This document shows, in pieces, positions 23,375-35,922 of a DNA stretch of 64,000 nucleotides. The DNA lies in contig NC_057769.1 in NCBI RefSeq assembly GCF_010389155.1, positions 35,821,548-35,885,547 on the forward strand, in the 5' to 3' direction. Every line of letters starts with the position of its first letter. The stretch's first letter is position 1. This stretch comes from Erigeron canadensis (Eukaryota > Streptophyta > Magnoliopsida > Asterales > Asteraceae). The notes below the pieces were generated by a model. It ran no database searches and was not told the DNA's origin. It saw only the letters and a list, made by a program, of their open reading frames with translations. Made by a program: the position numbers and the translations under genes.

Positions 23375-24785
23375 GAGAGCAAGTACCCGCGCGTTGCGAC
23401 GGTGAGATGGTGGGGTAATACCTAGGTCATAGAGTATGATAGGTTATAGGAGTTGATATGTCATAGAGTATGATAGTCAAATGCCTTAGCCGTAGGGGCT
23501 CCGCCCTCAGATTTTAAAATTTGTCGAAAGTATATCGAATGACATCTCTAATGAAAGAGCATGAAATTTTAAGAACACCTATACAATTTTTATAATTTAT
23601 CAATGTATGGTTTTTGAGATTAAAGATTTTAAATGAATTGGAGGAATAAATGATTTATGGAGTAGAGAGAAAAAAAATGATTGGTTGAGATTTGAGGAGA
23701 GAAAAAGGGTATTATCAGTGGCGGATCCAGGAAAATGAGAGGGTGGGGGCGAAAGAATTATATCTTCAAAACATTGGAATAGCCTCACGGTAAAATAGCC
23801 TCATCGTAACCTCAAAATAGTAAGACTTACTTGAGCAAAATAGCATCATGGTAAAATCAACATCAAAATTATGATCACGAAATTATCTACCACAGTAACC
23901 ACTAAATACAGCAGAATCAACATCAAAACAATACTAAATATAACCTAAAACAGCCTAAAATCAACATACAAATAACATTAAATACTATGAGCTATATTTC
24001 TAGTTGAAGATTCGCTGCTAATAACATCATCTCTTGAAGAAGATAATTTTCTTTTCAAGTATTCCTCCATGTCTCCTAATAAAACAAATATAACTAATAA
24101 AATTAATAATGTTTTACATAAACAACTTAAAGAAATATAAACTAGCATCTTTTCAACTAGAGTTGAATCATAAAAAAATTCATAATTTATGATATTCATA
24201 ATAGAATAATCAAAGATTTATAAAATTATGACCTAATACTAAGAAAATTTGGGGATTTGAAATAAATCATAAATAAAAGCTTACCAATACAAAATTCATA
24301 ATATTATGACCTAATATCAAATAAAATTGAGGATTTAGAATACACGTTAAATATCAAATGTAAAATAGTCGAATAGTTGTTGCTGTTGTTATTAATCTTG
24401 TACCTTGAAAACTCTCACCAAATCTCCAAAGGCTAAGACAATGATACACTTATACATCTACGTTTTTATTTTAATTAGTTAATTTGGATCCTGGAATTTT
24501 TTTTTCTAAGAAGCATTGGGTTTTTTTAAGTTGGACTGGGTTCATTTGGGATTTTGGGCTGGGGTCATTCTAAGTAAGTCATCAAAATCAAAGCTATTGG
24601 GCTTGAGTTGGCTGGGTTCATCAGCCCCCCATTTATAGTGTTGGATCCGCCCCTGGGTATTATAATTATTTTAGATAAATATAGAATAGATAGGAGAGAC
24701 ATTTTAGAAAAAGTACTTAAAATCAATATTGAAAATTTTAAGTTCAATGTTGAAAATCTAAGAAAAATCTGCTATATAGTATAGA
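23375..24785 (-). mobile_element. Helitron-like element containing a hAT insertion
   Basis: On the minus strand it starts A|TCTATACTATATAGC (24785) and ends with the hairpin-like GTCGCAACGCGCGGGTAC. The expected CTAG terminus has decayed, so the 3' boundary is approximate. The element is related to those at 54845 and 55457. A hAT element (23716-24655) sits inside it. Confidence 0.5.
23716..24655. mobile_element. Non-autonomous hAT element, 940 bp, 8-bp target duplication
   Basis: The ends are CAGTGGCGGATCCAGG and, reverse-complemented, CAGGGGCGGATCCAAC. GGTATTAT lies directly outside both ends (23708-23715 and 24656-24663), the 8-bp duplication typical of hAT transposons. No transposase frame is present, so it would need an enzyme supplied elsewhere. 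Confidence 0.88.
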
Positions 24786-25517
24786 TTGTTTTAGACCAGC
24801 CGATTTTAATCCAAACCTAGCCGAAAGTGTTTGTTTCGACTAGTCCTACTTTTTTATTTCGCGTTGACTAATCGTTGGTCCCAGTAAAAAACATTGACTA
24901 ATTAAAATATTCATTTAGCGTAGTCAATGGATGATCCACTTTTCAACTCATCTCTTCTTATTCCTTCACTTCATTTCTATACATTTGAAGCAAATCATTT
25001 TGATATATTTGGATCTTAATCAACAGCAATAACGTCACTGAAATCGACTGATTCTTTGCCAGTTTTGGTAAACTGCGTTATCACCACGAACTCTTCATCA
25101 GTAGCTGCTGTGAGTGTAGCTTCTATATCCGATTTTTTATTCTATATTTTGATTTGCAGTTGTTGATTTATATACTTCACTAGTCGTTTCTTCTTTTATT
25201 TTTTTATTACAATATTTTTTTAATTATCTAATCCCCTGAGAAGACCACATAAATTTTCTCCAAGCTACATCCTCCCAAGCTCTTTTGACTTAATAATTTG
25301 AGGTATTTGTTTTTAATTACATGAGTGTTTAAAATTGATTCATATTTCATACAGCTAAAAATTAGGCCAAAGTTTAAAAGAAAAAACAAAGATAGTAAGG
25401 CCATTAACAACTTTACTGATGAAAATTTAGTCCATATATAGTTAAACCCTTGTTGCATCAGATACCCTTTTTAAGTTTTTAACTCTTTTCTCTGCTTGGC
25501 TAAACAGAAATAGTATC
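24786..25517 (+). promoter_or_regulatory. Upstream region of the kinase-PP2 gene
   Basis: About 24950-25130 is less AT-rich and looks like a leader exon; a splice acceptor (GGCTAAACAG, 25506) precedes the start codon by 11 nt. A leader exon plus 5'UTR intron is therefore likely, but the donor was not fixed. No clear TATA box was chosen. Confidence 0.35.
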
Positions 25518-28500
25518 ATGTCTATACCAATTGAGCTTGCTCACTTACAAATCCCACTTGAAGAGATACTAAAGGCCACCAACAATTTTGCTGATCAAAA
25601 TATTATTGGTCTAGGTGGATTTGGACGAGTTTATAAAGGAAAGCTATTTTGGCAAGGCCATTTGATCAAGATCGCTGCAAAGAGGTTAGATCGGTCTAGA
25701 AGCGGAGGTGACATTGAGTTCTGGACGGACATTTCTACTCTTTATAGTCTTAGGCATAGAAATGTGGTGTCGATTGTTGGGTTTTGTGACGAGAATCATG
25801 AAAGGATTATTATAAGCAAGTATGAGATCCATGGAAGTCTGGATAAATATCTAAATGAAACAAGTACCTTGACATGGAGTCAACGCTTGCGCATATGTGT
25901 TGATGTTGCACATGCATTAAGCTACATCCATTATGATGAGAGGCGTGATTTTAGTGTGATACATCGTAACATCAAGAGCTCTAAAATATTACTGGATGAC
26001 AACTGGGAACCTAAGATTACTGGATTTAACCTTTCTTTGAAAGTTCCAGCATCGCGAAGGAACCGTCTTCATCTCAGTTCTCCTTGTGGTACACCGGGGT
26101 ATGTGGACCCAACATATTATAAGACTGGAAGGGTGACACACAAGTCAGACTTGTACTCCTTTGGGCTGCTACTATTTGAAGTCATGTGCAATAAGAGAAC
26201 ACGGATCGCGGATATGGATGAGGATCATAGACATTTAGGTTCGATAGCCAGATCGCATTATGAAAAGGGAAAACTGGATGAAATCATTGATCCGGGTATA
26301 AGGAAACAGATGGACCGAGAGTCTCTAAACAACTTCTCAGAAACAGCATATCACTGTTTAAAGATGCGACGAGCAGAACGCCCAAATATAGATCAGATTG
26401 TTTTAAGACTTCAAAAGGCGTTGGAGCTTCAGCTGAAAAGTGAAAATCTTGTAAGACTATTTTTCGGTTGCATATACTATTTATAATATGATGATTGTTA
26501 GTCTATTTCCTAACTTATCTGCTATAATTGTTTTTAAAGGAACACTCCACAGTTAACACTGAAGTTGAAGGGACATCACCGGATAGCCAGAAGGTAGTTA
26601 ATCTTTTACATCCCACACACAATTCTATGATGATCTTAATATTAATAAAAGAAACTAATGATATATAGAGAAAACAAGTATTAACTAATAAGATTGGATC
26701 ATGATAAAACTGATGCACGAAGATTCATAGACCACAAGTATATATGATGATGCACGAAAATTTTCATGATGCATAATGATTTTCAGTTAAGAGAAAGACA
26801 TCGTTTTATTCTGATACTTGTTTTATTTGAACCAAAATCATGATATATATTCATAAAAATCCTCTAGTAAAATGATCTTGACACTTTAAAAAGAAAATAT
26901 ACATTATATTAGGAAAATTTTGTAGGAAGAAGTTTCATTATCCAAAAGAAAAGGATGCTTAACTAATGTGAATATTGTCTTTTTGAAATTCTTTGAACAA
27001 ATAATTTGATTATGTCATATTTATATTTAATTGGCAAGTCAGCTGCCACATTAAAGTTGACCCGTCCTGAAAATCAATGTTGTTAGATTGGGGACAGCTG
27101 AAAGAATAATTGTGTTGTATATAATGTTGATAGGCATCAGTTCAGATAAAACAACTATAAAAGTTGAACACGTTAAACAATCATTTTATTTAACTGAAAA
27201 TCGTATGCATCATGTTTTGGTACCGATAAATCATGGAATTCATGATATTAAATTAATTGGTTTTAGCTCTGATGAATACTAGAGTAATTAAGTAACTGTT
27301 CAGTGCCGTCTTCACCTAACTTCTATTTAAGTAGAGAGGTTGCTTCTAGTTTCTACCTAAATGGTAGAAAAGGCCCTCCAACCTTTGCATGGGATGAGGA
27401 TCAAACCCATGACCTCTGTCTCCAGAGGCAAAGATGTTTACCACTGATCCAACCATGCTGCTTCAGCTCTGATGAATACTGTATATGTTATATGCTTGTT
27501 TGTACTTTTGTGATATGTGAATCTTCGTGCATAAATGTTATATATTTATGCTTTGTGAATCTTCGTTCACCAGTTTTATCATCATTCAATGGTCAAGATC
27601 TTATCCTATTTGTTTTAATTTAATTTTTATTTAACAATAAAAATAACCCCTATGTCAATAATCAAGATTACAAGTGATTATATAGAATATATAATTATAC
27701 TAGGTACCCTTTGTTTTGGGTAATACAATGTATTCCTACCCAGTGATTATATAGAATATATAATTATACTAGGTACCCTTTGTTTTGGGTAATACAATGT
27801 ATTCCTAATATAGTTGGGGATAAGCCCATTAAATTTTTATGTTGTCATATGTCACAACTCATAAGAACAACATTGAGAAAAATAAATTGTTATCTGATCA
27901 TTGACTTTTAAAAAATCAAAATTAAAGGTAATCATTATTAAATAAAAAGTTAGTTAAATGAAACATTATAATATTATCCTGTGGATGTCATTTGTAAATT
28001 TCTATAAAAGTATGCAATCTATCTTTAATCACACTCATACTTACTTACATTTTCCCTAAAAACAAATTGTTGCAGTGGAAACATTTAGAACACTTGAGGA
28101 TTGGACTTGATGATATAAAGGCGGCCACCTGTAATTTTGCTGAAACATATCGCATTGGGTCAGGGGGATATGGTATGGTGTATAGAGCAGAACTTGAACA
28201 TTTTGATAACGTCAATTCTATGGCAGTGGAAGGGAATATTAACTGTGAACTACCCAAGAAACGCAGTCTTGTGGCAATAAAACGCATCTTAAATAGAGAA
28301 GACAAACAAGGAGAACAAGGGTTCATAGCAGAAGTTGAAACACTTACTGGCTGTAAGCACCGCAACATAATCTCTCTTCTTGGTTTTTGTGACGAAAGTT
28401 CTGAGATGATCCTCATCTATGAGCATGCTTTTAATGGAAGCCTTGATGACTACTTGGGCAACATTGCTAACATGACTAATCTTATATGGGCGAAACGTCT

Positions 28501-31500
28501 ACAGATGTGCCTTGATATAGCACAAGGACTGAATTACCTACACACAAAGGACGTACAGAGGATAATACACCGAGACATAAAAAGCGATAATATTCTGTTG
28601 GACCATAACTGGGTAGCAAAGATTGCTGACTTTGGGCTTTCCAAATTTGGTCCAGGCTCTCAACAAGTTAGTTATCTTGAGACTAATGTTGCAGGTACAA
28701 ATGTTTACATAGATCCAGAATATATGGTTACACGCAAGTTGAAAATAGCAACAGATATTTACTCTTTTGGGGTGGTTTTATTCGAGATCTTGTCTGGGAA
28801 GCTGGCCTATGATCCATTTTACATACAGAAAAATGATAAGGGACTTGCACCTATCGCACGACAACACTTCGTTATGGGAACACTAATGGAAATGGTAGAT
28901 CCTAAGATAAAGGAAGAAGTTGATGAAAACACTTTTACCCTTACTAAAGGACCCAATCAAGATTCTCTGGACACTTTTTTTAAAATCGCATATCAATGTT
29001 TGGCTGAAACTCAAGCCCAACGTCCAACAATGAAAACCGTCATCATGGAGCTTGAGAAGGCATTAGACTTTCAGGTAAGTCGCCGATCTAAAATAGTAAC
29101 ATTGTTTCCCCTCTTGATAGCTATCAAAATAGTAACACTGTTTCCCCTCTTGATAGCCATTCAACAAGTCTTCATACACTTGATAATTACAAACTGAGGA
29201 ATTACTTCATTCAAAGATAGTAGTCACCTTTGTGTGTGTGTTGGGGGGGGGGGGGGGGGGGGGGGGGACTCAAAGGCGACTTGGGTGGAGTCCCGTTTAG
29301 TTCAACATGTATGATAATGGTTTTAAGCATATAGAAATATGTCGGATTAAGAAGTGTCTTGTGTAATTTCAAATTGCGTTAAATGTTGCACAAATCCCGT
29401 GGATTAGTGAACCACCAATGAGATGTCAATACCATTGTCTACCAAATGCATACTTTTAACAACAAATTTAGATCACTAACGGGCCACTGGCTTACCCGAT
29501 CATGTCCACTCTCAAATAGGAGAAAACTTACCACAGGTTAGAGAAAACTACTTGGTCTAACATGGAACCCAAGTGTTGTTTGTCACCTGTGAGATCTAAA
29601 CCCATGACCTCCTTAATATTAAAGTCACTGGATATCTCAACTCGACCATTTGGACTTAGGGTCGTTGGTAATAAAACAAAACTAAATCATATGTGAATTT
29701 TTTTTAAATATAAATTTATTGCAATTCTACACCCAAACACTCACTGCTTGACATACATGCTCAACACAGACCCAAACACAAACACATGCCCAGTTGCACA
29801 CACATCCCCTTTTGTCAACCGTCATGGTTGGGACTACCGCTGTCACCCCTTCTCTCAAGCCTTTTTGTGGTAATAAACACTATATCTACGTGATCCTCGC
29901 AAACACTAGACCCCACAACGGATGGTGTTTAATTGATTAATGAGACTAATTTAAGGATAATTTGAGCTTATATTCACTTTAAAGATGTGAAGTTGATTAA
30001 GCGTTTCATGATTCGTAGGAAAACCGCAAAGACAACCTCCAAATATCACTCCTAGACATAAAATTAGCCACACAAGACTTCAGCCCTAACAAATTGATTG
30101 GAAAAAGGGTATTTGGAGAAGTATACTTTGGAGAAATCGAACATGCTAATGGGCGTACCTCTTTTGTTGCAAAGCGGCTAAATAGACATTTTGATTTCCA
30201 ATTTTTTATTGAACTTGAAATTCTTTTCGAGTATAAGCACCAGAATATCATTGGTCTTGTAGGATACGTTAACGAAGCCGGTGAGAAAATCATTCTTTAC
30301 GAGCATGACTTTGCACCAGATGGGAGTCTTGATATGCATGTGAAAGATGTTAGTCTTACTTGGACAAAACGACTTAAGATAGGCATTGATGTTGCTAATG
30401 GGTTGAATTTTCTCCATGGAGGTGTTGTAACACAAGATGTGGTGATACATAAGGATATCCAGAGTGGTAACATTCTACTAAATGGTAAAGGGAAAGCTCT
30501 AATTGCAAACTTTGGGGTTGCCATAATAATGCCAAAAAGTAAAGAGATTGACTTTGTTGTCGAGAATGCTTCCGGTTCAATGGGTTACATTGACCCCCTA
30601 TACTTGCAAAAAGGTTTCTTATCTAGAGAATCTGATATATATTCATTTGGTATCGTTTTATTCGAGCTCTTGTGTGGGAGAATGGCATGTGTTCCGGGGT
30701 TCCCACCCAGCTATCTAAGTTCTTTGGTTATAAGCCACTACAAAGAAGGAAAACTTGATGAACTGGTGTTTGAGGGACTAAGGGAACAAGTTGTACCAAA
30801 ATCACTGCTTACATTTCAAAAAATTGCCTACCAATGCTTACACAAAAACAGAGAAGAACGGCCAACAGCAAAACAGGTTTCAGTACAACTTAAGAAAGCA
30901 TTGGAATTCCAAGTAAGTGTTAACTCGTTACATTTTCTTTAAGAAAATATCTTTAATGCCTCTAGAAAAAAACCAATACAGGTATTCATTGAAGTAATTT
31001 ATATATTGTAGTCATGAAGGTGGCAAAATGGGCGGGTTTGGGTAGCGGGTCAGTATGGGTTCGGGTCAAAACAGATACTTGTCGAAAATGTATCTAATGG
31101 GTTCGGGTCCATTATGACTTGGGTCATTACTTTAGTCAAAAATGACCCATCTTAAAAACTAACAAGTAAATTTGTTCATATGCATAGGATAAAAATTAAA
31201 TGAGAAGGTGGATTAAGGAAAGAAGGGAGAAAATGTGGTTTTTAATTTTTCTTTTCTTTATCTTTTCGTTTTATTTTTTTATAAAAATTTTTAGTAAACT
31301 GGTTTCAAAAAAATATAAAAAAATTACTTACGCATGAGTAAGTTGTTTTTTTTTAATTATTCTAAATTTTTTTGGGAAGGAGCATTATAAAAAAAATAAA
31401 TTAAGAGAACATGGTAACAAAAATTAAAATTAACTTTCTTTCCCATCTCTCCTTAAGCTACCTCATTATGTGATCTCTACCTTATACATATATATATATA

Positions 31501-34500
31501 TATGAAAAAAAAACTCAAAACCTTCAAAATAGTCTTTTATTCACTTGTGAATGAATTTGTTTACATTTGCGTTCACATGTGAACAAATGACTATATATAA
31601 GGTTTTGAAAAAAAAAAATTTCCACAACATGAAGTTTTATAAAGTTTCACATGCAAATGAAATTTAAATAGTTTAGGAGTTCTCACGAATCTTGGATAAA
31701 TAAAGGTTCCAAAAATAAGGAAAGGTTATATTATATATATATGTATTGAAAAATTATTTTGAGAACATATAATATATATATATATGGGGATAACATATGT
31801 ACCGCCTACAGTACATATGTTGGGTACTGCATAGGTGATAATCAGGGGCAGTTCTGTGTATTTATAAAACTCAAGGGTTTAATTTGTAACTCATCTAAAA
31901 TTTTTGTTCATGGCTAGACATAATATTGGGTACCCATCATTTCCCTTATATATATATAGGATTACCCTATATATCTATATTTTTATACTTCCTTATAATG
32001 ATTTTATGACCCTCGTTGAAAGTTACACTTTTTCTAAATTCGAAATGTCCAAACCGCCCCTTTACCCTTATAATCTTAAGAGTTAATTACAAAAAATCGT
32101 CCCTATAGTTTATTAATAATTACATATCTCATCCATACCTTTCATAAGTTACGTTTTTGATCCCCAACTTTTGACCTCTGTCCACACTTTTTGTCCAAAA
32201 GTCAACATTTTTGTTCAAAAATCAACACTTTATGTCAAAAGGTCAGCGGTTTTGGACTAAAACGGTTGATAGAGCTCAAAAGTTAAGAACCAAAAACATA
32301 ATAAATGAAAGTTAAGGATAAAAACTCTAATTTTTAGTAAATCACAAGGACAATTTTTGTAATTAACTTTAATCTTAATTAAAGCTTAATTTGTTATTTA
32401 GTGAACTCTCATATCCTAAATATTAATCAATACTTACCATATTTATTTAGTCAAACTTTTCACATCTACAATTATACTTTGACAAAAGGATTAACGGGAT
32501 TTTACATGACATATTGGGGTCCGCCGCGTTACGTGATCACCCCATACATACATACATACACACACATATATATATATATAAATATATATAAGTTTCCATT
32601 AAAGTAATTATACTGTAATTTACATCCAAAGATATGTTGGAAGTAACTATTCTTTAAATTTTCATCTATTAAATTGGAAGGGAATAACATTAAATAATAT
32701 CAAGATTTAAAATAAATTAATATTATAATTTTTTGATTAAAAGGAAAATAACTGCCAATGTTGTCCTGCCCAGTTGGTTAGAGGCACTCTTGGTTTTATC
32801 CAAGGTTTTCAGTTCGATTTTTAGGGATGACAAACCTTGAGTTTTTCTCTCTGAATACTTCTAATGGCTCATGATACATATCTCGTTGTCTAGGGTACGT
32901 GCAAGGCTTCACCATTATACGGTGAGGTTTCCGTGATGTCGTATACCGACTGAATGTTAAAAAAAAAAAAAGGAAGATAATTCTTTATATATAATGAAAA
33001 TTAAGTATGTAAAACCAAAAAACTAGCTGAATTGCTTTTTAAACTTTTGTCCTGTTTAGATATAATTATGATTCGTTAGCATGGGGTGAGTGTTAGTATT
33101 TGACTTTAGTATTTTTTTAATTTGACGGGATGTGAAGTGGTAAAATCGTAAAAGTAAAAAGAGTATAGAGTAAATAGCAGTAGAATGTATGGGACGTAGA
33201 GATACCGTCCATTACCGACTTGGTTACCACTGTCCAGCAGGACCCGCCTGAAAGTTATGAATAGCCCATATAATTATCCAGCTTTTTTCTATTACTTTCC
33301 AGGTGGATCGAAATCAATTCATTTGGGTCCACTTTACCGGTTCTAATTGGATATATCATTAGGTATCAAGACTATTTAGCAGAAGAATGTACAAAGTAAA
33401 AGCACCTCTTTTTTTTAAGAATACATGACTAGTGGTTAACATCTTTGGATCTTTACAAGAGGTCTCAGATTCGAATCCAGCTAGTATAATCTTAACGTTT
33501 GGAAATGGTCTCGGGATACCCCATTAGGTGGCTACATCTGAGTAAAAAGAATCACCTTCCCTATATAGAGAAAACCTCATCTGTTTACTAGTTTACATGA
33601 CTTTCTGTTTAAAGGTCAATATTGGTGTATATATATTATTTTATTTTTCAAAATAGAACTTAAATGAGTATCTAAATGAATATGCATGTATTATATAATA
33701 TATTTATATTTTTGGTTTAATGTACATGTAGGAGGATCATGAAATATGGGAGCCAAAACTACCTAGAGACTACTTAGAAATAATTCAGTTGTCAAAAACC
33801 CCTGACGTGTTTTACTCTGTTGAAAAGAAGAAAGATCTTTATGATATGCTCTCCAAAGGAATCCTCATTCAAGATGGAATAGTGGTAATTATATCCTCTA
33901 ATCTTATATACGTTGGATAAAAAGCGTAAACAGGTTGACCTACATTGATCCGAGCCGTTTGTCAACATAATTGACATACTCATGTACAATGTTTTCACAG
34001 TCGTGCATGATTAAAGCTAATAGTACTAGTGTATAATGGATTTTTATCACTTTCCTCAGCTCTCGATTCCAAATAAAACATCAATTATAGATTTTCTTCC
34101 AAGTGATGGTCTAAATTCATCAGTGGATAAAGAGTCTGAGTTTTATATGTTTTGCTCTGCTCTGTGTGCCAGTGGTTTTCTTTAAGCAATAATGGAGATA
34201 AGAATGAAATGATATCAGCAAGAATGTTTTCCTATGAAAATCCTACATCCTTAAAGTGGAAATCTTTAAAAAATTCAAGGTGTTTTTTCTCGTCCTCTCT
34301 GCATTTGCGAAAGCATAATGTGTTTTAAGTGGGGAAAAAATGAAATGGCTAATTTAGACTTCAACTGAATGATGTATGCAGGTTTCCAGTAGTGGTGAAG
34401 ATGAAGAACATTTCAGACCTGCAGATCAAAATCAATATAAAACCTCAGTTTTTATCTCCAAGTGTGATTTATGGTGCATATCTTATATTTAAGTTTTGTG

Positions 34501-35875
34501 ATCCACGAAAGTCTTCAAATCAACCAGTATATGTGAACCTCAAGTTGAAAATGGGGAGCAAAACCTTATATGCATACTTCGCTAGATGGAGAGAGGATGG
34601 ATGGATGATGACAGAATTGTGGCGATTCTTGCATTACAAAGATAATGCAGTATTTGAGGTTATTTTAGAGAGTTTTTCACGATACTACTGCGGAAGTGGT
34701 GCAATCTATGTTGAAGGCATCGAGTTTCGAGCCATCCATGATTCAAGTTTGAATGTACGCACTTTATTTCCCTGGAATTTTCTGTTCGCTGAACAAAATA
34801 ATATGTTGCTATTTTATATCACATTTATAATAATTACACTTACATACAATACAACTATCAAATGGCATATTACATCATTTTATGAAATACATGTTGATGT
34901 ACAATAACGTTTTTCTCATTATATCTTTTTATTTTGGAATTAATGTATTTCATTTCATCTTTCAACTAAAACTATATAACATGGCCATGCATTTTTATTT
35001 TTATTTTGCAGCAATTGACTGTTGATTCTAGCATAAGAACCAAACACGAACAGGGTGAAAAGGTTTTCTCTTTTGTTCTGAAAATTAATTTCTATGTATC
35101 CGAAACTTGAATTCTGTTGTTTGCTAATTATATATGCACTTTTTAAATCTTTGATGAACAGTTTATGACTTCAAAAACAGATGAAATCAGATTGCAGACA
35201 CTTTATGTCTTCAAAAACAAACAACACCTAAGCAAACCAGAAGAAAATAAGTCGCTCATGTTTCCAGCTAGTATGGTTTTAGATGACTCTTTTAATGTTC
35301 AGTCTATCAACTGGAGATCTCTTACCGAATCCAGGTTTGCCTTTTTAACCACCTTATGTGTACTAATACATATCTCCTAATTATCTAGCACATATGATGC
35401 TCATATCTAAGGATAATGATTTTTATCGACACTTTGGAGTGGGTTCTTATGCTTTTATCATACATATAGATTTGTTGATGTGGCTGAGCTTCTATCTCAC
35501 CAAGAGTTTCGGATCAGATGCAAGATTGAAACTCAAAAGTTGTCACCAGATACAGATTATGCATGCCATCTCATATTCAAGCTATCCCAAAAATGTCATG
35601 GTCTGCATTGTCCAGTAAAAGTACAGGATGTACTCGTTAGGAAAAACAAAGAGAGCAAATTTCTTTATTTTAGGATGCCTAGCCCAATAAATTTACACCC
35701 CACTATAAGGGTTCCCAAACTGAGAGAATATGGATTGATGGAAGTTATCCTGTGGGAATTCAACTCAAGTAAGAAGCTCATTGATGATCATCGTCTTATG
35801 CATCTAAAGTTAAGATGCTATGAAGGAACTATGTGTGGCCTTATTGTATGTGGTGTCGATTTTCGACCAATATGA
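25518..35875 (+). CDS. Triple kinase-domain protein with two PP2 domains
   Basis: Ten exons join without frame breaks to 1380 residues: 25518-26450, 26540-26593, 28076-29074, 30019-30912, 33732-33884, 34173-34279, 34382-34754, 35012-35062, 35162-35334, 35470-35875. Domain 1 (residues 10-305) is kinase-like, with Lys55 but HRN at 149-151 and GFN at 169-171 in place of HRD and DFG. Domain 2 (335-660) is a complete kinase: GSGGYGMV, Lys398, HRD 494-496, DFG 514-516. Domain 3 (668-960) has a broken glycine loop (GKRVFG), Lys714, HKD 806-808 and NFG 826-828. Two phloem-protein-2 domains follow (about 1040-1168 and 1240-1380; DGWMMTELWRF, VEGIEFRAI, CGVDFRPI). There is no signal peptide or membrane segment, so a cytoplasmic receptor-like kinase is likely. 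PP2 domains are lectin-like and stress-linked. The single-gene model rests on splice phases; two or three genes remain possible. Confidence 0.72.
26640..27650. repeat. Fold-back element in kinase-gene intron 2
   Basis: The left part (GATCATGATAAAACTGATGC, CACGAAGATTCATAG near 26697-26730) is mirrored on the right by TGAATCTTCGTTCACC and AGTTTTATCATCATTC (27555-27590). Similar sequence recurs at 50380-50470. It is non-coding and its ends are uncertain. Confidence 0.4.
27281..27464 (-). mobile_element. tRNA-derived SINE with 16-bp target duplication
   Basis: AGCTCTGATGAATACT flanks both sides (27265-27280 and 27465-27480). On the minus strand the head reads GGATCAGTGGTAAACATC (box A) and CATGGGTTTGATCCTCATCC (box B). 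There is no clear poly(A) end, which is odd for a SINE. It lies in intron 2 of the kinase-PP2 gene. Confidence 0.75.
27673..27810. repeat. 69-bp tandem duplication
   Basis: Two adjacent, essentially identical 69-bp units start at 27673 and 27742 (AGTGATTATATAGAATATAT). They are in intron 2 of the kinase-PP2 gene. Confidence 0.85.
29243..29267 (+). repeat. Homopolymer run of 25 G
   Basis: An uninterrupted G run follows a short GT repeat in intron 3 of the kinase-PP2 gene. Such runs are rare in AT-rich plant DNA and their length is often miscalled. Confidence 0.8.
30913..32079. other. Left part of kinase-PP2 intron 4
   Basis: Intronic DNA with a GGGCGGGTTTGGGTAGCGGG block at 31033-31130 that resembles the inverted-repeat element of genes B and C, plus AT-rich fill and a TA run near 31490. 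No exon was seen. Confidence 0.4.
32080..32369. mobile_element. Mutator-like MITE, 290 bp, 9-bp target duplication
   Basis: TAATCTTAA flanks both ends (32071-32079, 32370-32378). The ends GAGTTAATTACAAAAAATCG and TTTTTGTAATTAACTT are inverted repeats. It is non-coding and lies in intron 4 of the kinase-PP2 gene. Confidence 0.7.
32754..32971 (+). mobile_element. tRNA-derived SINE, family 3
   Basis: The head has CCCAGTTGGTTAGAGGCAC (box A) and TTTTCAGTTCGATTTT (box B). The 3' part is CACCATTATACGGTGAGG plus GTCGTATACCGAC and poly(A). AAAAGGAAAATAACT before it and AAAAGGAAGATAATT after it form a slightly decayed target duplication. Confidence 0.8.
33420..33600 (+). mobile_element. tRNA-derived SINE-like sequence
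   Basis: ATGACTAGTGGTTAACATC resembles box A and CAGATTCGAATCCAGC resembles box B at tRNA spacing. The 3' boundary is not clear and no target duplication was confirmed. Confidence 0.5.
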
Positions 35876-35922
35876 AATGTCTAAGAAAATATTTGGTCAT
35901 TTTGTGTTCTTACTAATCATCT

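Noticed and set aside
28045..28416. 123-codon frame antisense to kinase domain 2
   Set aside because: Shadow of a conserved kinase exon with no protein-family match.
34056..34197. Additional exon reading LSIPNKTSIIDFLPSDG
   Set aside because: The frame is open after an acceptor at 34059 but has no usable donor before a stop, while the exon at 34173 continues the PP2 lead-in correctly.
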